Of a stretch of 64,000 bases of DNA, positions 41,793-50,535 are shown one piece after another (within the stretch, counting starts at the first letter, position 1; every line of letters starts with the position of its first letter). The position numbers and the translations under genes are program-made. The notes beneath the pieces are model-generated. The model had not been told where the DNA came from and did no database searches. It saw nothing but the letters and a program-made list of their open reading frames with translations. The stretch is from JBAYJC01 sp041665285. GTDB taxonomy: Bacteria > Patescibacteriota > Patescibacteriia > 2-12-FULL-60-25. The stretch is from assembly GCA_041665285.1 (NCBI GenBank), contig JBAYJC010000001.1:186001-250000 (forward strand), given 5' to 3'.

Positions 41793-42929
41793 TCAGAGTT
41801 TTCCCTTCTCAATCCCCTCTCGCACGCGGCGGAGGAGTTCGAGGTAAAAGCGGAGGTTTGCCATGGAGGCGAGACGGTAGCCAAGCATTTCGTCCACGCT
41901 AAAGAGATGGCGGACATAGCCAAGAGTGTAGCGCTTGAGCTCTTCGTCAACGCCACTCACAGCCCCGTCTGTGCCGATGAGTGGTTCTTGGGAGGATTTG
42001 TATTTTTCATTGGTCACGTGGATGGTCTCGTAGAAATCTGGGCGCGTGAGATCATCATGTACGAATCGATAGAGCATGCCGTGGCGGGCGTTTCTGGTTG
42101 GCAAGACGCAGTCCATCATGTCGATGCCGCGTTGGACATAGGCCACGATCTCATGCGGTTGCGCGCCACCCATGAAATAGCGCGGTTTGTCTTTTGGAAG
42201 GATCTCGTTCAGCACATCCAGAATCGCGCACGCTTCTTCAAATGGTTCGCCGACAGACAAGCCGCCGATCGCATATCCATCAAAGCCAATCTCCATGAGT
42301 TCCGCGGCGCTTTGGCGTCGGAGATCTGCGGACGTTCCTCCCTGCACAATGCCAAAAAGTTTCGCTCCGGGATTGACTGAACCTTCGCGGGTTTCCTCAA
42401 AGCGTTGTTTGGATCTTCGAGCCCAGGCCGTGGTGAGCTTGAGCGCGTGCGCGAGTTTTTCTGGGGTGGAAGGAAGTTCTGTGCACACATCAAGCACCAT
42501 GCAGATATCGCTCCCAATCGTGCGCTGGATTTCCATGCACAACTCTGGTGAGAGGTGCATTTTTGCGCCGTCGATGTGCGATTGAAAGGTCACGCCCTCG
42601 TCTGTCAGTTTGCGAAGGCCAGAAAGACTGAAGACTTGAAAACCACCAGAGTCCGTGAGGATCGCACCTGGCCAATCCATGAACGTGTGCAGGCCTCCAA
42701 AGGCACGCATAACCTCCATGCCCGGACGCAACCACAAATGATACGTGTTCGAAAGCACGATGGGCGTACCAAGCCGCTCCATGTCTGCGGATGAGAGCGT
42801 CTTAACGGCTCCACGCGTGGCAATAGGCATGAAAAACGGGGTCTGCAAATCTCCGTGCGGCGTGTTCAGCGTGGCACGTCGAGCGTGGGACATCTTTGAG
42901 GTTTGTTGGAGAAAAAAGGAAGGGGTCAT
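41793..42929 (-). CDS. tgt: tRNA-guanine transglycosylase (Tgt), zinc site missing
   Basis: A 378-residue enzyme that exchanges guanine 34 for a queuosine precursor in GUN tRNAs. The TIM barrel has LTDSGGFQVFSLS (general acid Asp), LDVCTELP (the usual FDEC Asp kept), GGLSVGEP and GIDMMDCVLPTRNARHG with the nucleophile Asp. The normal CxCxxC zinc motif before RHLF is absent: residues 308-340 have no Cys, and GTDGAVSGVDEELKRYT stands in its place. The stop of the upstream gene overlaps this start as ATGA. It is last in its three-gene operon. Confidence 0.92.
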   Translation of the reverse strand: MTPSFFLQQTSKMSHARRATLNTPHGDLQTPFFMPIATRGAVKTLSSADMERLGTPIVLSNTYHLWLRPGMEVMRAFGGLHTFMDWPGAILTDSGGFQVFSLSGLRKLTDEGVTFQSHIDGAKMHLSPELCMEIQRTIGSDICMVLDVCTELPSTPEKLAHALKLTTAWARRSKQRFEETREGSVNPGAKLFGIVQGGTSADLRRQSAAELMEIGFDGYAIGGLSVGEPFEEACAILDVLNEILPKDKPRYFMGGAQPHEIVAYVQRGIDMMDCVLPTRNARHGMLYRFVHDDLTRPDFYETIHVTNEKYKSSQEPLIGTDGAVSGVDEELKRYTLGYVRHLFSVDEMLGYRLASMANLRFYLELLRRVREGIEKGKL

Positions 42930-43648
42930 AGTCGTGGTTCTTGATCGTGATGTTCAGGCAATACTGCGGTGGGACAGACAGGCGGCACAAGGGTTCTTTT
43001 TCCCCACGCAGAGTAGCGGAGGCTGAGCGCAATAGCCACGCAGAGGACAAACAGGACGCTGAAGAGGATCCATGCTCGCGGATTGCGGAATGCGTCGCCA
43101 AGCACCGTGAACGTGATGATGAGCGGAAGGCTCCCGAAAAAGGTACCAATCACATACTGTCGAAAGGGCATTTCTGTCATCCCGCACCCAATGCTCACCA
43201 CATCGCTAGGGAAATAGAACAGGCGCATAAAAAGCACCGTAACCAACCCCTGCCGACAAAGGCGCTGGTCATATTTTTTCACCCAACCACGCTCGTGCTT
43301 TTCCACAAAGTGCCGTCCAAACAAACGCCCAAGCCAAAACCCAAATGTCGTGCAAAGATTGAATCCGATAATCGCGAGCAAACCACCCCACAACGGGCCA
43401 TACGCAGAACCTGCGACAAGCGCAAGGCTCATGGTGGGAAATGGCACGCCGAGCGATGCGAGAAAGGCGCCGATCACAAGAAAAGGACCGCTGACATCAC
43501 CCTCACGTAATTCATTGCGCACCAAACGCGGAAGATCGTGCGCGGGAATACCAGAAGCAAAGAGCAACCAAAACGCTCCGGCAACCACACTCAACCACAG
43601 CACAAGTAACGCGCCTTTCAACAGCCGCAATCGATGAGCAGAGGTCAT
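42926..43648 (-). CDS. TVP38/TMEM64-family (DedA-like) membrane protein
   Basis: About 240 residues with five or six hydrophobic segments. FLASLGVPFPTMSLALVAGS followed by GPLWGGLLAIIGFNLCTTFG and FWLGRLFGRHF are the signature region of the SNARE-associated/DedA superfamily, members of which may act as lipid scramblases or flippases. The ATG at 43648 is used because it overlaps the preceding stop. It sits between the large membrane protein gene and tgt, an arrangement with no obvious metabolic logic. Confidence 0.88.
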   Translation of the reverse strand: MTSAHRLRLLKGALLVLWLSVVAGAFWLLFASGIPAHDLPRLVRNELREGDVSGPFLVIGAFLASLGVPFPTMSLALVAGSAYGPLWGGLLAIIGFNLCTTFGFWLGRLFGRHFVEKHERGWVKKYDQRLCRQGLVTVLFMRLFYFPSDVVSIGCGMTEMPFRQYVIGTFFGSLPLIITFTVLGDAFRNPRAWILFSVLFVLCVAIALSLRYSAWGKRTLVPPVCPTAVLPEHHDQEPRL

Positions 43649-45213
43649 TGGATTTCTTCTTTCTTTTCCTTCATAAACGCAAACCACTCTTCCAACACAT
43701 TCAGTAAAAGCTTGAGCGGCGCTTCGATGATGAAGTCAAAAAGAAACACAAAAATATTAATGCGAGAAATAGAGGAAGACAGCCATTGTCCCACGCGCAA
43801 GATCGGCAATGAGAAAAAATCTAATAAGACGTTTAACAAGGTATCCTTACGGTCCACCACCACAGATTCACGCGCAGACACGCGTAAACGAAACGCGAAA
43901 AAGCTCACGAGACAGAGGAAAAGAATAAAGATCGAGGAACTCACCCAGGTGAAGTGCATTTTCTCTAATAAGGAAAAGACACCGCCAAACACCACGACGA
44001 AGGTCGCGGCATACACCACACGGAACACGAGTTTCGCAGAACCCACGCGCGCCTGCGGAATCTTCATCTCACGTCCTTTGGGTCCTTCTGGTGTGATGAG
44101 TTCTTTGGCGGCTTGCACCAAACGATCTGTATTGTCTTTCCCGGGCAAGCGAATCAAGAGACCAACAAACAGCATGAGCACAGGCGGAAAGAGCACGTTT
44201 ATCGCCAAGGCTGTCACATCAAAGGCCTTGTACAGATAGGTTTCCACCGGGATTTCAATGGCAAAGGCAATGAGCATCTTGGTCATGAACAAGTAGATCA
44301 TGGCACGCACAATGCCTCGCCGAAGCTTGGTCGAGGATTCGAGATAGCGACGCTCTGCCATGGACACGATACGCGTCTGAAAGGTCGTCGCATCCTGAAA
44401 CAAGCCCTCTGCGCCCGCGGGATGCTCTTGCGCCGCGCGACGCACAAGCCCTAAAGCCACGGCCCAAGGCTTGACGGAATATTGGAATTTTTGCGCCCAC
44501 ACATGGTGCAACCAACCGCGTACCATCATTTCTACACCCACCATCTGCAAAGCCATGGCCTGCGGCTCCTGCATCCACTCGTCAGGACGCATCCACGCGC
44601 AATGCGACGCGCGCACAAGCTCATAGCCAAGGAGTTCGTCATCCACCTTGAAGAGGACGCGCCAGCTCGCGATATACACTTGTCGACGGCGTTCCTGTTC
44701 ATCCATGGTCGCGTCTTTGATCGTGACGCGATCGCCCAGCGGTTCATACAAAAAATGCACGAGCGCACGCTCTTGCGAACGATCCACCAGCAAATCCTCT
44801 AATTCCGCAGAGACGATGCCCAACAACCAACGCTCATGGCTCTTTTCTAGACGGGTTGCGCGCACGACCTGCCACTTGCGAATCACAACAGCCACATCCG
44901 TAATCAGCGTGTCTGGCAGAGCACCGTTCGCAAGATAACGCGCCGCAATCAACTCACGGATCAAGTTCGTGGCAATATGCCGCGCATCTGCTTCCAGCAC
45001 GAGCTGGCGTTTGAGAATACGTAAAATCGCCGCTTTGCGTAACAAGTGGTCGTCTTTATAATCCACGGCATTCCGAATCTTTTCGTAGAGAACTGCGACA
45101 CGGCTCACCGTGGCATGCACAGTAATCCGGGAGCTCTCCGCCACATCCCGCAAAGGGACAGGACGAAGGATCGCAGAAAGTTCGGCCATTTTTGCATCGG
45201 AAAAAAGGCCCAT
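43645..45213 (-). CDS. Large membrane protein of unknown function
   Basis: A 522-residue protein. The first 290 residues are soluble and mainly helical (LRPVPLRDVAESSRITVHAT; QVYIASWRVLFKVDDELLGY), and the remainder contains five hydrophobic segments (IYLFMTKMLIAFAIEIPVET; LAINVLFPPVLMLFVGLLIR; VYAATFVVVFGGVFSLLEKM; IFILFLCLVSFFAF; INIFVFLFDFIIEAPLKLLL). No family is recognised, although I recall similar long proteins in Patescibacteria. It leads the operon with the TVP38 gene and tgt from a near-leaderless promoter. Confidence 0.75.
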   Translation of the reverse strand: MGLFSDAKMAELSAILRPVPLRDVAESSRITVHATVSRVAVLYEKIRNAVDYKDDHLLRKAAILRILKRQLVLEADARHIATNLIRELIAARYLANGALPDTLITDVAVVIRKWQVVRATRLEKSHERWLLGIVSAELEDLLVDRSQERALVHFLYEPLGDRVTIKDATMDEQERRRQVYIASWRVLFKVDDELLGYELVRASHCAWMRPDEWMQEPQAMALQMVGVEMMVRGWLHHVWAQKFQYSVKPWAVALGLVRRAAQEHPAGAEGLFQDATTFQTRIVSMAERRYLESSTKLRRGIVRAMIYLFMTKMLIAFAIEIPVETYLYKAFDVTALAINVLFPPVLMLFVGLLIRLPGKDNTDRLVQAAKELITPEGPKGREMKIPQARVGSAKLVFRVVYAATFVVVFGGVFSLLEKMHFTWVSSSIFILFLCLVSFFAFRLRVSARESVVVDRKDTLLNVLLDFFSLPILRVGQWLSSSISRINIFVFLFDFIIEAPLKLLLNVLEEWFAFMKEKKEEIQ

Positions 45214-45224
45214 AGGTCTGGGTT

Positions 45225-45253
45225 ACTGTACGTAAAACGCCCGTTTTTGTCGA
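45225..45253 (-). promoter_or_regulatory. Promoter, near-leaderless
   Basis: TCGACA (reverse complement of 45248-45253), 17 bp and TACAGT (45225-45230), 11 nt before the ATG at 45213. Confidence 0.6.
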
Positions 45254-45274
45254 GCCCCCACACCTGCACGCGTC

Positions 45275-45490
45275 CTATTTGAGAAAATCATCAATACACA
45301 CCTCAAACACCTGGGAAAGCCCCAGCAAGGTGTTGATCGTCGGATTTTTATTGGCACCGGATTCTAATTTGATGATGGTATTATAATTTACCTTTGCTTT
45401 TTCCGCGAGCTCTTCCCGAGTATATTCCTTTTGCGCGCGTAATTTTTTAATATTTGTCGCAATCTTATTGACATTGAACTTTTTTGCCAT
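45275..45490 (-). CDS. XRE-family helix-turn-helix regulator
   Basis: A 71-residue single-domain DNA-binding protein. The HTH is NIKKLRAQKEYTREELAEKA followed by KVNYNTIIKLESGANKNPTI, and LLGLSQVFEVCIDDFLK closes the fold. The longer frame upstream is rejected because its residues are not protein-like. The coding region is AT-rich compared with the neighbouring core gene. It stands at the edge of the accessory region and may control a neighbour or itself. Confidence 0.85.
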   Translation of the reverse strand: MAKKFNVNKIATNIKKLRAQKEYTREELAEKAKVNYNTIIKLESGANKNPTINTLLGLSQVFEVCIDDFLK

Positions 45491-45615
45491 AACCGTTGTA
45501 AGTATTGAGCGAGTAAGTGCAACCTGAGCGGCGTGTGATGCAGTATAGAAAATAACGAGAACCTGGTCAACGGTCCCCAGATTCTCGTCAAGACCTCCCC
45601 TCTCATGCAGACGCG

Positions 45616-46104
45616 CTACGCAATCCGCGCGAACACAATCACGTAATTTTTCCCGTACACCTTCGCGCATTTTGGACAGGTCGTATACGAAAAATACATT
45701 TTTTGCATCTGCTCTCCTTTGCCTTTCACATACTTCTGCATCTCCTCCGCCCATTTCCCCATCTCCTGATACGGCCCCTCAAACACCTTTGTCAAAAACG
45801 TCCCAGACAACGTCGCCATCTGCGCCCCCGGCACCTCTTTTGTCACCGCAATATACAAATCCGCCCCCCACAATGACTTCTCATCCGAAAGAATCAACTG
45901 CACCGCAGATCTTGCTTCCGCCTGCTCAATCAAATCCATATCCTTCGTCATCTTCCTCCCCATATTCAACGGCACATGCAAAAAACTCGTGACATGGTCT
46001 TTCACAAAGACCTTGTCCTGCCACAGAACCACTTGTTCCTGCCACGGCGCAGGATCAAACGGCGGACAACACCCCGCAGAGGCTTCAGAAGAGGAAGGAT
46101 TCAT
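45616..46104 (-). CDS. Conserved hypothetical protein, possibly GyrI-like
   Basis: A 162-residue cytoplasmic protein. PPFDPAPWQEQVVLWQDKVF, HVPLNMGRKMTKDM, LSGTFLTKVFEGPYQEMGKW and the terminal TTCPKCAKVYGKNYVIVFAR form a pattern that I remember from a conserved family with a GyrI-like small-molecule-binding fold; this is from memory. The CPKC near the end suggests a metal or redox site. The reaction is unknown. It lies between the XRE regulator and the nuclease-helicase gene on the same strand, with gaps of over 80 nt on each side. Confidence 0.65.
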   Translation of the reverse strand: MNPSSSEASAGCCPPFDPAPWQEQVVLWQDKVFVKDHVTSFLHVPLNMGRKMTKDMDLIEQAEARSAVQLILSDEKSLWGADLYIAVTKEVPGAQMATLSGTFLTKVFEGPYQEMGKWAEEMQKYVKGKGEQMQKMYFSYTTCPKCAKVYGKNYVIVFARIA

Positions 46105-46185
46105 AGTGATAATATGATATTACCAAACGGGGGATGGTGCAATACACCGTCAAAATACTGCCGCTTGGAACAATTATACAATCTT

Positions 46186-48060
46186 CTAGCCTCTATTCGT
46201 GCTAAAGCTCCCGCGCCTATTGCCAAAATATTCCCCTGTCTCCTTGTCCGTAAAATAGACATAGCACCCCTTCATCCCCCGTGTCATCAAAGTTCTATAC
46301 GTGTTCTTAATAATAAGACCTGCTCTTTTGGTGGCGGCCACAGGATCTTCTTTATAAAGCTTCTTATAGCCCTTCAATGATGAATCTGTTTTTGCTCGTT
46401 TTTCAGGGATCGTCATGACCCTTCCGTCTCGGACTATTAAATCCGGACCAACGATAACCCCGACATAGTCCATTTCCAAACCCTGACAGGTATGGATACA
46501 CCCGATTTCGTTCACCGAATCCGGAGCCAGAATCCATAAATTGCCATCACTCGCTAAATTCCATCGCATCCCAAAATTATATTCAGGAATCCTGATATCC
46601 ATCAAAGCCTTATTCTTTTTGCTTACCCAGTCCCAACAATATCCGGCAACAAGACGGGCTTTATTCTTTTCTTTGTTCTTTTCAAAGATAATCTCCTTGA
46701 GCTTTGACGGAGAATCAACAATCTGAAAATCGTAGTCCACACTATCCAGAGAGCGATTGGCAGTCTCTTTGATCTGAAGGACGTCATCAAGCCAAGCTAG
46801 GTATCCATCAGATCCATTACATCGAAACTGCGATGCTAATGTCATCGTTTGAACATTCGCATGGCAATTTTTTGCCCATTTTGATATCTCTTCGCTTTCA
46901 CCAATATCATGCCAGGTGACCTTTTGATCCTCATCGATAAAAAAGACAGAAAACTTTGAGGCTTCGATGATTTCTTTGATCTGATTCTCACCTTGATTCT
47001 TGAACATTCCAGATTTTTCATTAAGGCGATGCGCCTCATCAACAACAAGAGCATCAAAGGCACTCTTCTCGACATCAATGAACGAACCTGAGCCAGAAAA
47101 AAGATTCGTTATCTCAGACCTCCTGAGCGTGCCCGTAAGCATACTTTCATACACGGCGCGAGGAGCTGCATTTTTTGTAACGTATTGCGTCACAAGCCCA
47201 AGCTTTGTCAGCGACACAAGTAGATTGATCGCAACAACAGATTTACCAGTTCCGGGTCCACCCTGGACGATTAATACATTTTTATTTTCAACGGATGACT
47301 TCTTTGCCAGACCTGATGCTGTTTCATAAACAACCTTCTGATCATCAATCATGACAAACTCCTGATTCCCCTTCAGCATCTTCGCGAGGCTGTCGGCAAG
47401 ACTTTTGGATGGCTTAATTCTTCCGCTATCGATGCGGAACATCACCTTTGTCTTGTCTCCGTATTTCACGAATCGCTTGATAAACGCCTGAAGTTTCTCC
47501 TTCTCAACATCTCCCTCCAGAAATACGGGGGCCTTCTTCAGATACTCAGCATAAAAATCGTTCTTAATGACATCATCCTCAATGTAGTTATGCAAATAGG
47601 CACATGGCTTCAACTGAATGTTCTGCTCGTATACCGTTTCATTAAATCCCTGAAGGAGCGCCGCGTATGACCACGCTTGATAGGAAGGATGGCTCACCTC
47701 ACCGAAAAAACCTGTCATGACAATCCCATCTTTTTCCGAGAGCTGAACCTCTGACCACTGCTTTAACTCAATTAACAATGCATGATCTATCCCGCTCGCA
47801 TCCTGTCCCGTCAAGATGAAGTCAATACGTTTTGATGTTTGTGGGATTTGATACTCAATCGATACTCCGGCGTCAGCAGGAATTGCCGTATCACGCAGAA
47901 CATCGCGCATGTAACGCATAGACTTCTTCCAGGAGTCTTGTTCGGATCGCCCAACCATCCTTCCCGTCGCTTTGAAATAGAAGTCAATAATAATCTGATC
48001 AAATACATTTCCCTGAACCTCTTCGATGAATGCCTCTTTTGAGGACTGATAAATAATCAT
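46186..48060 (-). CDS. Nuclease-helicase with DUF2075 (Schlafen group 3-like) domain
   Basis: A 624-residue protein. An N-terminal PD-(D/E)XK-like domain has Glu70, Asp80 (SKRIDFILTG) and ExK at 98-100 (LLIELKQW). The DUF2075 helicase part has Walker A GGPGTGKS (267-274), Walker B ALVVDEAHR (337-345), FFIDEDQKV, SQFRCNGSDG and TCQGLEMDYVGVIVGPDL. Proteins of this kind are often found in defence or stress islands. The MazG-like gene ends 2 nt upstream, so the two are translated as a unit. The target nucleic acid is not known. Confidence 0.85.
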   Translation of the reverse strand: MIIYQSSKEAFIEEVQGNVFDQIIIDFYFKATGRMVGRSEQDSWKKSMRYMRDVLRDTAIPADAGVSIEYQIPQTSKRIDFILTGQDASGIDHALLIELKQWSEVQLSEKDGIVMTGFFGEVSHPSYQAWSYAALLQGFNETVYEQNIQLKPCAYLHNYIEDDVIKNDFYAEYLKKAPVFLEGDVEKEKLQAFIKRFVKYGDKTKVMFRIDSGRIKPSKSLADSLAKMLKGNQEFVMIDDQKVVYETASGLAKKSSVENKNVLIVQGGPGTGKSVVAINLLVSLTKLGLVTQYVTKNAAPRAVYESMLTGTLRRSEITNLFSGSGSFIDVEKSAFDALVVDEAHRLNEKSGMFKNQGENQIKEIIEASKFSVFFIDEDQKVTWHDIGESEEISKWAKNCHANVQTMTLASQFRCNGSDGYLAWLDDVLQIKETANRSLDSVDYDFQIVDSPSKLKEIIFEKNKEKNKARLVAGYCWDWVSKKNKALMDIRIPEYNFGMRWNLASDGNLWILAPDSVNEIGCIHTCQGLEMDYVGVIVGPDLIVRDGRVMTIPEKRAKTDSSLKGYKKLYKEDPVAATKRAGLIIKNTYRTLMTRGMKGCYVYFTDKETGEYFGNRRGSFSTNRG

Positions 48061-48062
48061 AT

Positions 48063-48410
48063 CTACAGTTGCGTATACTTCGTATGAACCCCCTTCGCCT
48101 TTTCGACTGGATATTTTGACTCATTTTTTGTCATCTTTTTTTCCAACGCCTCAAGCACATCAATATTAAAATCATAACCCATTAACAAAACCCAATAGAG
48201 CACATCCGCCAACTCCTCTCCAACCTCGGTGCCATGTTCTTTGAGGTGCTTCTGCATCTCTTCACCGTTCTTCCACTGAAAGTGCTCCATCACCTCTACG
48301 GCCTCAAGCACCAGAGAAAGCGCCGCATCCTTGGGATTATGAAATTGTTTCCAATCACGCGCATCACGAAATGCTACGATTCTGTTGGTCAGCTCCTCAA
48401 TCTTTGACAT
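48063..48410 (-). CDS. MazG-like nucleotide pyrophosphohydrolase
   Basis: A 115-residue all-alpha NTP pyrophosphatase. The two metal-binding motifs are ExxE in LVLEAVEVMEHFQW and ExxD in GEELADVLYW, followed by a helical tail (NESKYPVEKAKG) typical of this short family. It probably hydrolyses (d)NTPs or a modified nucleotide to the monophosphate. It is first in a two-gene unit with the nuclease-helicase, a pairing that I remember as recurrent in bacteria. Confidence 0.88.
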   Translation of the reverse strand: MSKIEELTNRIVAFRDARDWKQFHNPKDAALSLVLEAVEVMEHFQWKNGEEMQKHLKEHGTEVGEELADVLYWVLLMGYDFNIDVLEALEKKMTKNESKYPVEKAKGVHTKYTQL

Positions 48411-48504
48411 ATCATTCAGAAATACATGAAAAATATCCGCACTACACTTTTTTATTTGCGACCCACGTGCGGCGCACGAAGCTTAACGCATCCGCCACAA
48501 TCGT

Positions 48505-48530
48505 AAAAGCGACCCACACGGGTCGCTTCT
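48505..48530. terminator. Hairpin terminator
   Basis: AAGCGACCC and GGGTCGCTT with a 4-nt loop. On the minus strand T residues follow. The same CGACCC/GGGTCG core ends the tRNA-Ser gene at 52368, which suggests an RNA gene upstream on the minus strand. Confidence 0.65.
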
Positions 48531-48812
48531 ACATGGCGGGGAAGGATTCGAACCCCGCTCCTTCGACTAGTTCTGAGTGATCACTGGGTGTCATAAATAC
48601 TCTGTTGCACGGAGACTTTGGAACGCAACATTTCACGAGCGATCACGAATGATCGTAATAACGCTCCTCGGCGTCAGCCTGATGTCAACCGGATAGCCGC
48701 TCAGGCCACCCAGGAACCGTAACGGAGAAAAGGGAGCTGTTGGGAAATTTATGGAGTAGGTTGGTATATACGAATAAAACAATATCTCTTTTAGAAAATT
48801 CGATTGAAATAC
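48531..48812 (-). other. Intergenic region with tRNA-like 3' end and hairpins
   Basis: On the minus strand the part at 48533-48565 reads GCGGGGTTCGAATCC then TTCCCCGCCA, very like a tRNA T-loop and 3' end with an encoded CCA, but only eight bases separate loop and tail instead of twelve. Further 5' on that strand are a CGATCA-TTCG-TGATCG hairpin (48640-48655), a TGTTGC/GCAACA stem and a CCTGA/TCAGG stem. No matching 5' acceptor strand is found. It may be a decayed tRNA/tmRNA end, an attachment-site scar or an unrecognised RNA gene. Confidence 0.4.
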
Positions 48813-50507
48813 TTACTTGAATGTCAGATTGGGTCTGCAAACATTTTTTGTGAATTCAACCCATTGTTCCGATTGCCATCCATTGGAAATAACCCGATGG
48901 CTGTTTACAAATTCCGCAAAGAAATTATTGAAGTTAGTCTCACTGGCATGTGGGCCTGAAGAGCCTTTTTGCTCTAGGAGCTCGATTAATGTTTGACTGT
49001 CGGCGCTGTCCATAAAAGACTCTAAATCACTGATGTCGATTATTTCAAGAGGTGCAAAAATATCATCAGTAAGATTGCCGGTCTCTTGAACGCGTTGACG
49101 CACGAATCTTTGTATTTTTGCGTGCATAGGAATAGGTTCATATGTAACTATGACTGGGTATACGCGCTTAATTGTGTCAGGTGACATGGGTAAGCTGGGT
49201 ACCTGACCATTCCTGATCTTGTCAGCAGCGGTCTGTATTTGTTTTGCGGCCTCATTGATTAGGCCATCGATAAACTGACCATCTTTGCCCCAATCTCCAG
49301 TATATTTGAAAGCTTCCATAAACTGACGAGATTTAGCTTCAATAATAAGCAGTTTGTCATCCTGTATTAATAAAGCATCGGCCACTTCTTGACGATCAGC
49401 TGCAGTTTCCTTGGGAATGTAATGAAAGGATATCTTGGAATTCTTTTTCCGCATCATTTCACAGAGCCATCTAACATATCCTTCAAATAAAACTCCTCGA
49501 TAATTAGTAATATCATTAGCTAGATCATCTGATTGCTGCTGCGTTAGATTTTTTATTCTACTTTTTGGCATCCAGATCAAATTTTGTGTCGTCTTTTGTA
49601 TCAAGCATGAAAAATTACCGCAAACTAGTTTTCCACTCTCGAGTCTAATGAACGGTGTTTTTCGGAAAAGATCAAGATTATATCCAATGGGTGCATCCTT
49701 TGGATCGTTCACCAGTTCCGTTAAAACTTTTTTCTTCGCTTCAGGGAAATCTATCGTCAAACCATTTACAATAGAATCAATGGCAGTTGAGTCTATTGAA
49801 AGAGCCTGAAAGAAGTTGTTTGGATTGATAATCGTTGTTTGTCCCAATAGCTGATCTGTATTTTGAAAGAGAGGATTTGCGATGGCGAAACCGAGAGCCA
49901 TGGCCTGTTCTACTTTAATCCCGACACTATCGTTATAAAAATCATTAAAAGTTTTCCCTTTTTGGAACTCTATCTTGGCGGCTTCGTTTAGATACATTTC
50001 ACGGGCGCGGAAAAACAGATTAGTTAGATCGGGATTTCCATTTAAATATCCATTACGAATGACGTACTGACAAAATTTCTCAAGATTGTCATCAACCAGC
50101 CGATCAAAGCTATTATGCAGATCCTGCACTCCTAATAGAACCTTTGAAATATCCACAAGCTGCATTGGTATTTCTGTTCCGTCGCCTTCGTCGCCACCAT
50201 ATCCGATGGCTAGTTTTCTTAAAAAGTTTAGCTGCCCTGGTGAAAATACGATTGCTTTATCCACTGAACGACCGTGAAGACGGCATTGCGTGCTCTGGGG
50301 AAAAAACTTTTGAGCTAAAAAGATCTGCGGCTGCGGAACCTCTGTGCGTTTAATAAACAGAATAGCTTCAATCTTGACCGCGAGATCAAGCCATTGGAAG
50401 GCGGGATACTTAGCTATTATCGTTTTGATCTCATCAAGAGAAATTTTTCGACCGAAGATAGCATCGTGTCCCAGCACCATCTGTAATTTATCGTATTTGT
50501 TTTCCAT
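48813..50507 (-). CDS. Predicted PD-(D/E)XK nuclease, accessory
   Basis: A 564-residue protein of unknown family. The C-terminal part has restriction-enzyme-like active-site spacing: Glu342 (GVLFEGYVRW), Asp377 (EVADALLI) and ExK at 390-392 (LLIIEAKSRQF). The first 300 residues are helical and unassigned. Codon use is visibly more AT-rich than in the core genes, a sign of transfer. It follows the DUF4238 gene by 28 nt on the same strand, and the two are probably one operon. Defence against phage or plasmids is an inference from the nuclease fold and the context. Confidence 0.75.
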   Translation of the reverse strand: MENKYDKLQMVLGHDAIFGRKISLDEIKTIIAKYPAFQWLDLAVKIEAILFIKRTEVPQPQIFLAQKFFPQSTQCRLHGRSVDKAIVFSPGQLNFLRKLAIGYGGDEGDGTEIPMQLVDISKVLLGVQDLHNSFDRLVDDNLEKFCQYVIRNGYLNGNPDLTNLFFRAREMYLNEAAKIEFQKGKTFNDFYNDSVGIKVEQAMALGFAIANPLFQNTDQLLGQTTIINPNNFFQALSIDSTAIDSIVNGLTIDFPEAKKKVLTELVNDPKDAPIGYNLDLFRKTPFIRLESGKLVCGNFSCLIQKTTQNLIWMPKSRIKNLTQQQSDDLANDITNYRGVLFEGYVRWLCEMMRKKNSKISFHYIPKETAADRQEVADALLIQDDKLLIIEAKSRQFMEAFKYTGDWGKDGQFIDGLINEAAKQIQTAADKIRNGQVPSLPMSPDTIKRVYPVIVTYEPIPMHAKIQRFVRQRVQETGNLTDDIFAPLEIIDISDLESFMDSADSQTLIELLEQKGSSGPHASETNFNNFFAEFVNSHRVISNGWQSEQWVEFTKNVCRPNLTFK

Positions 50508-50535
50508 GATTTTCTACGGTGCTTTTCACGATATT

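Noticed and set aside
48531..48812. Complete tmRNA gene
   Set aside because: The T-loop motif and terminator fit, but there is no 5' acceptor strand, no recognisable tag reading frame and too few bases between the T-loop and the CCA.
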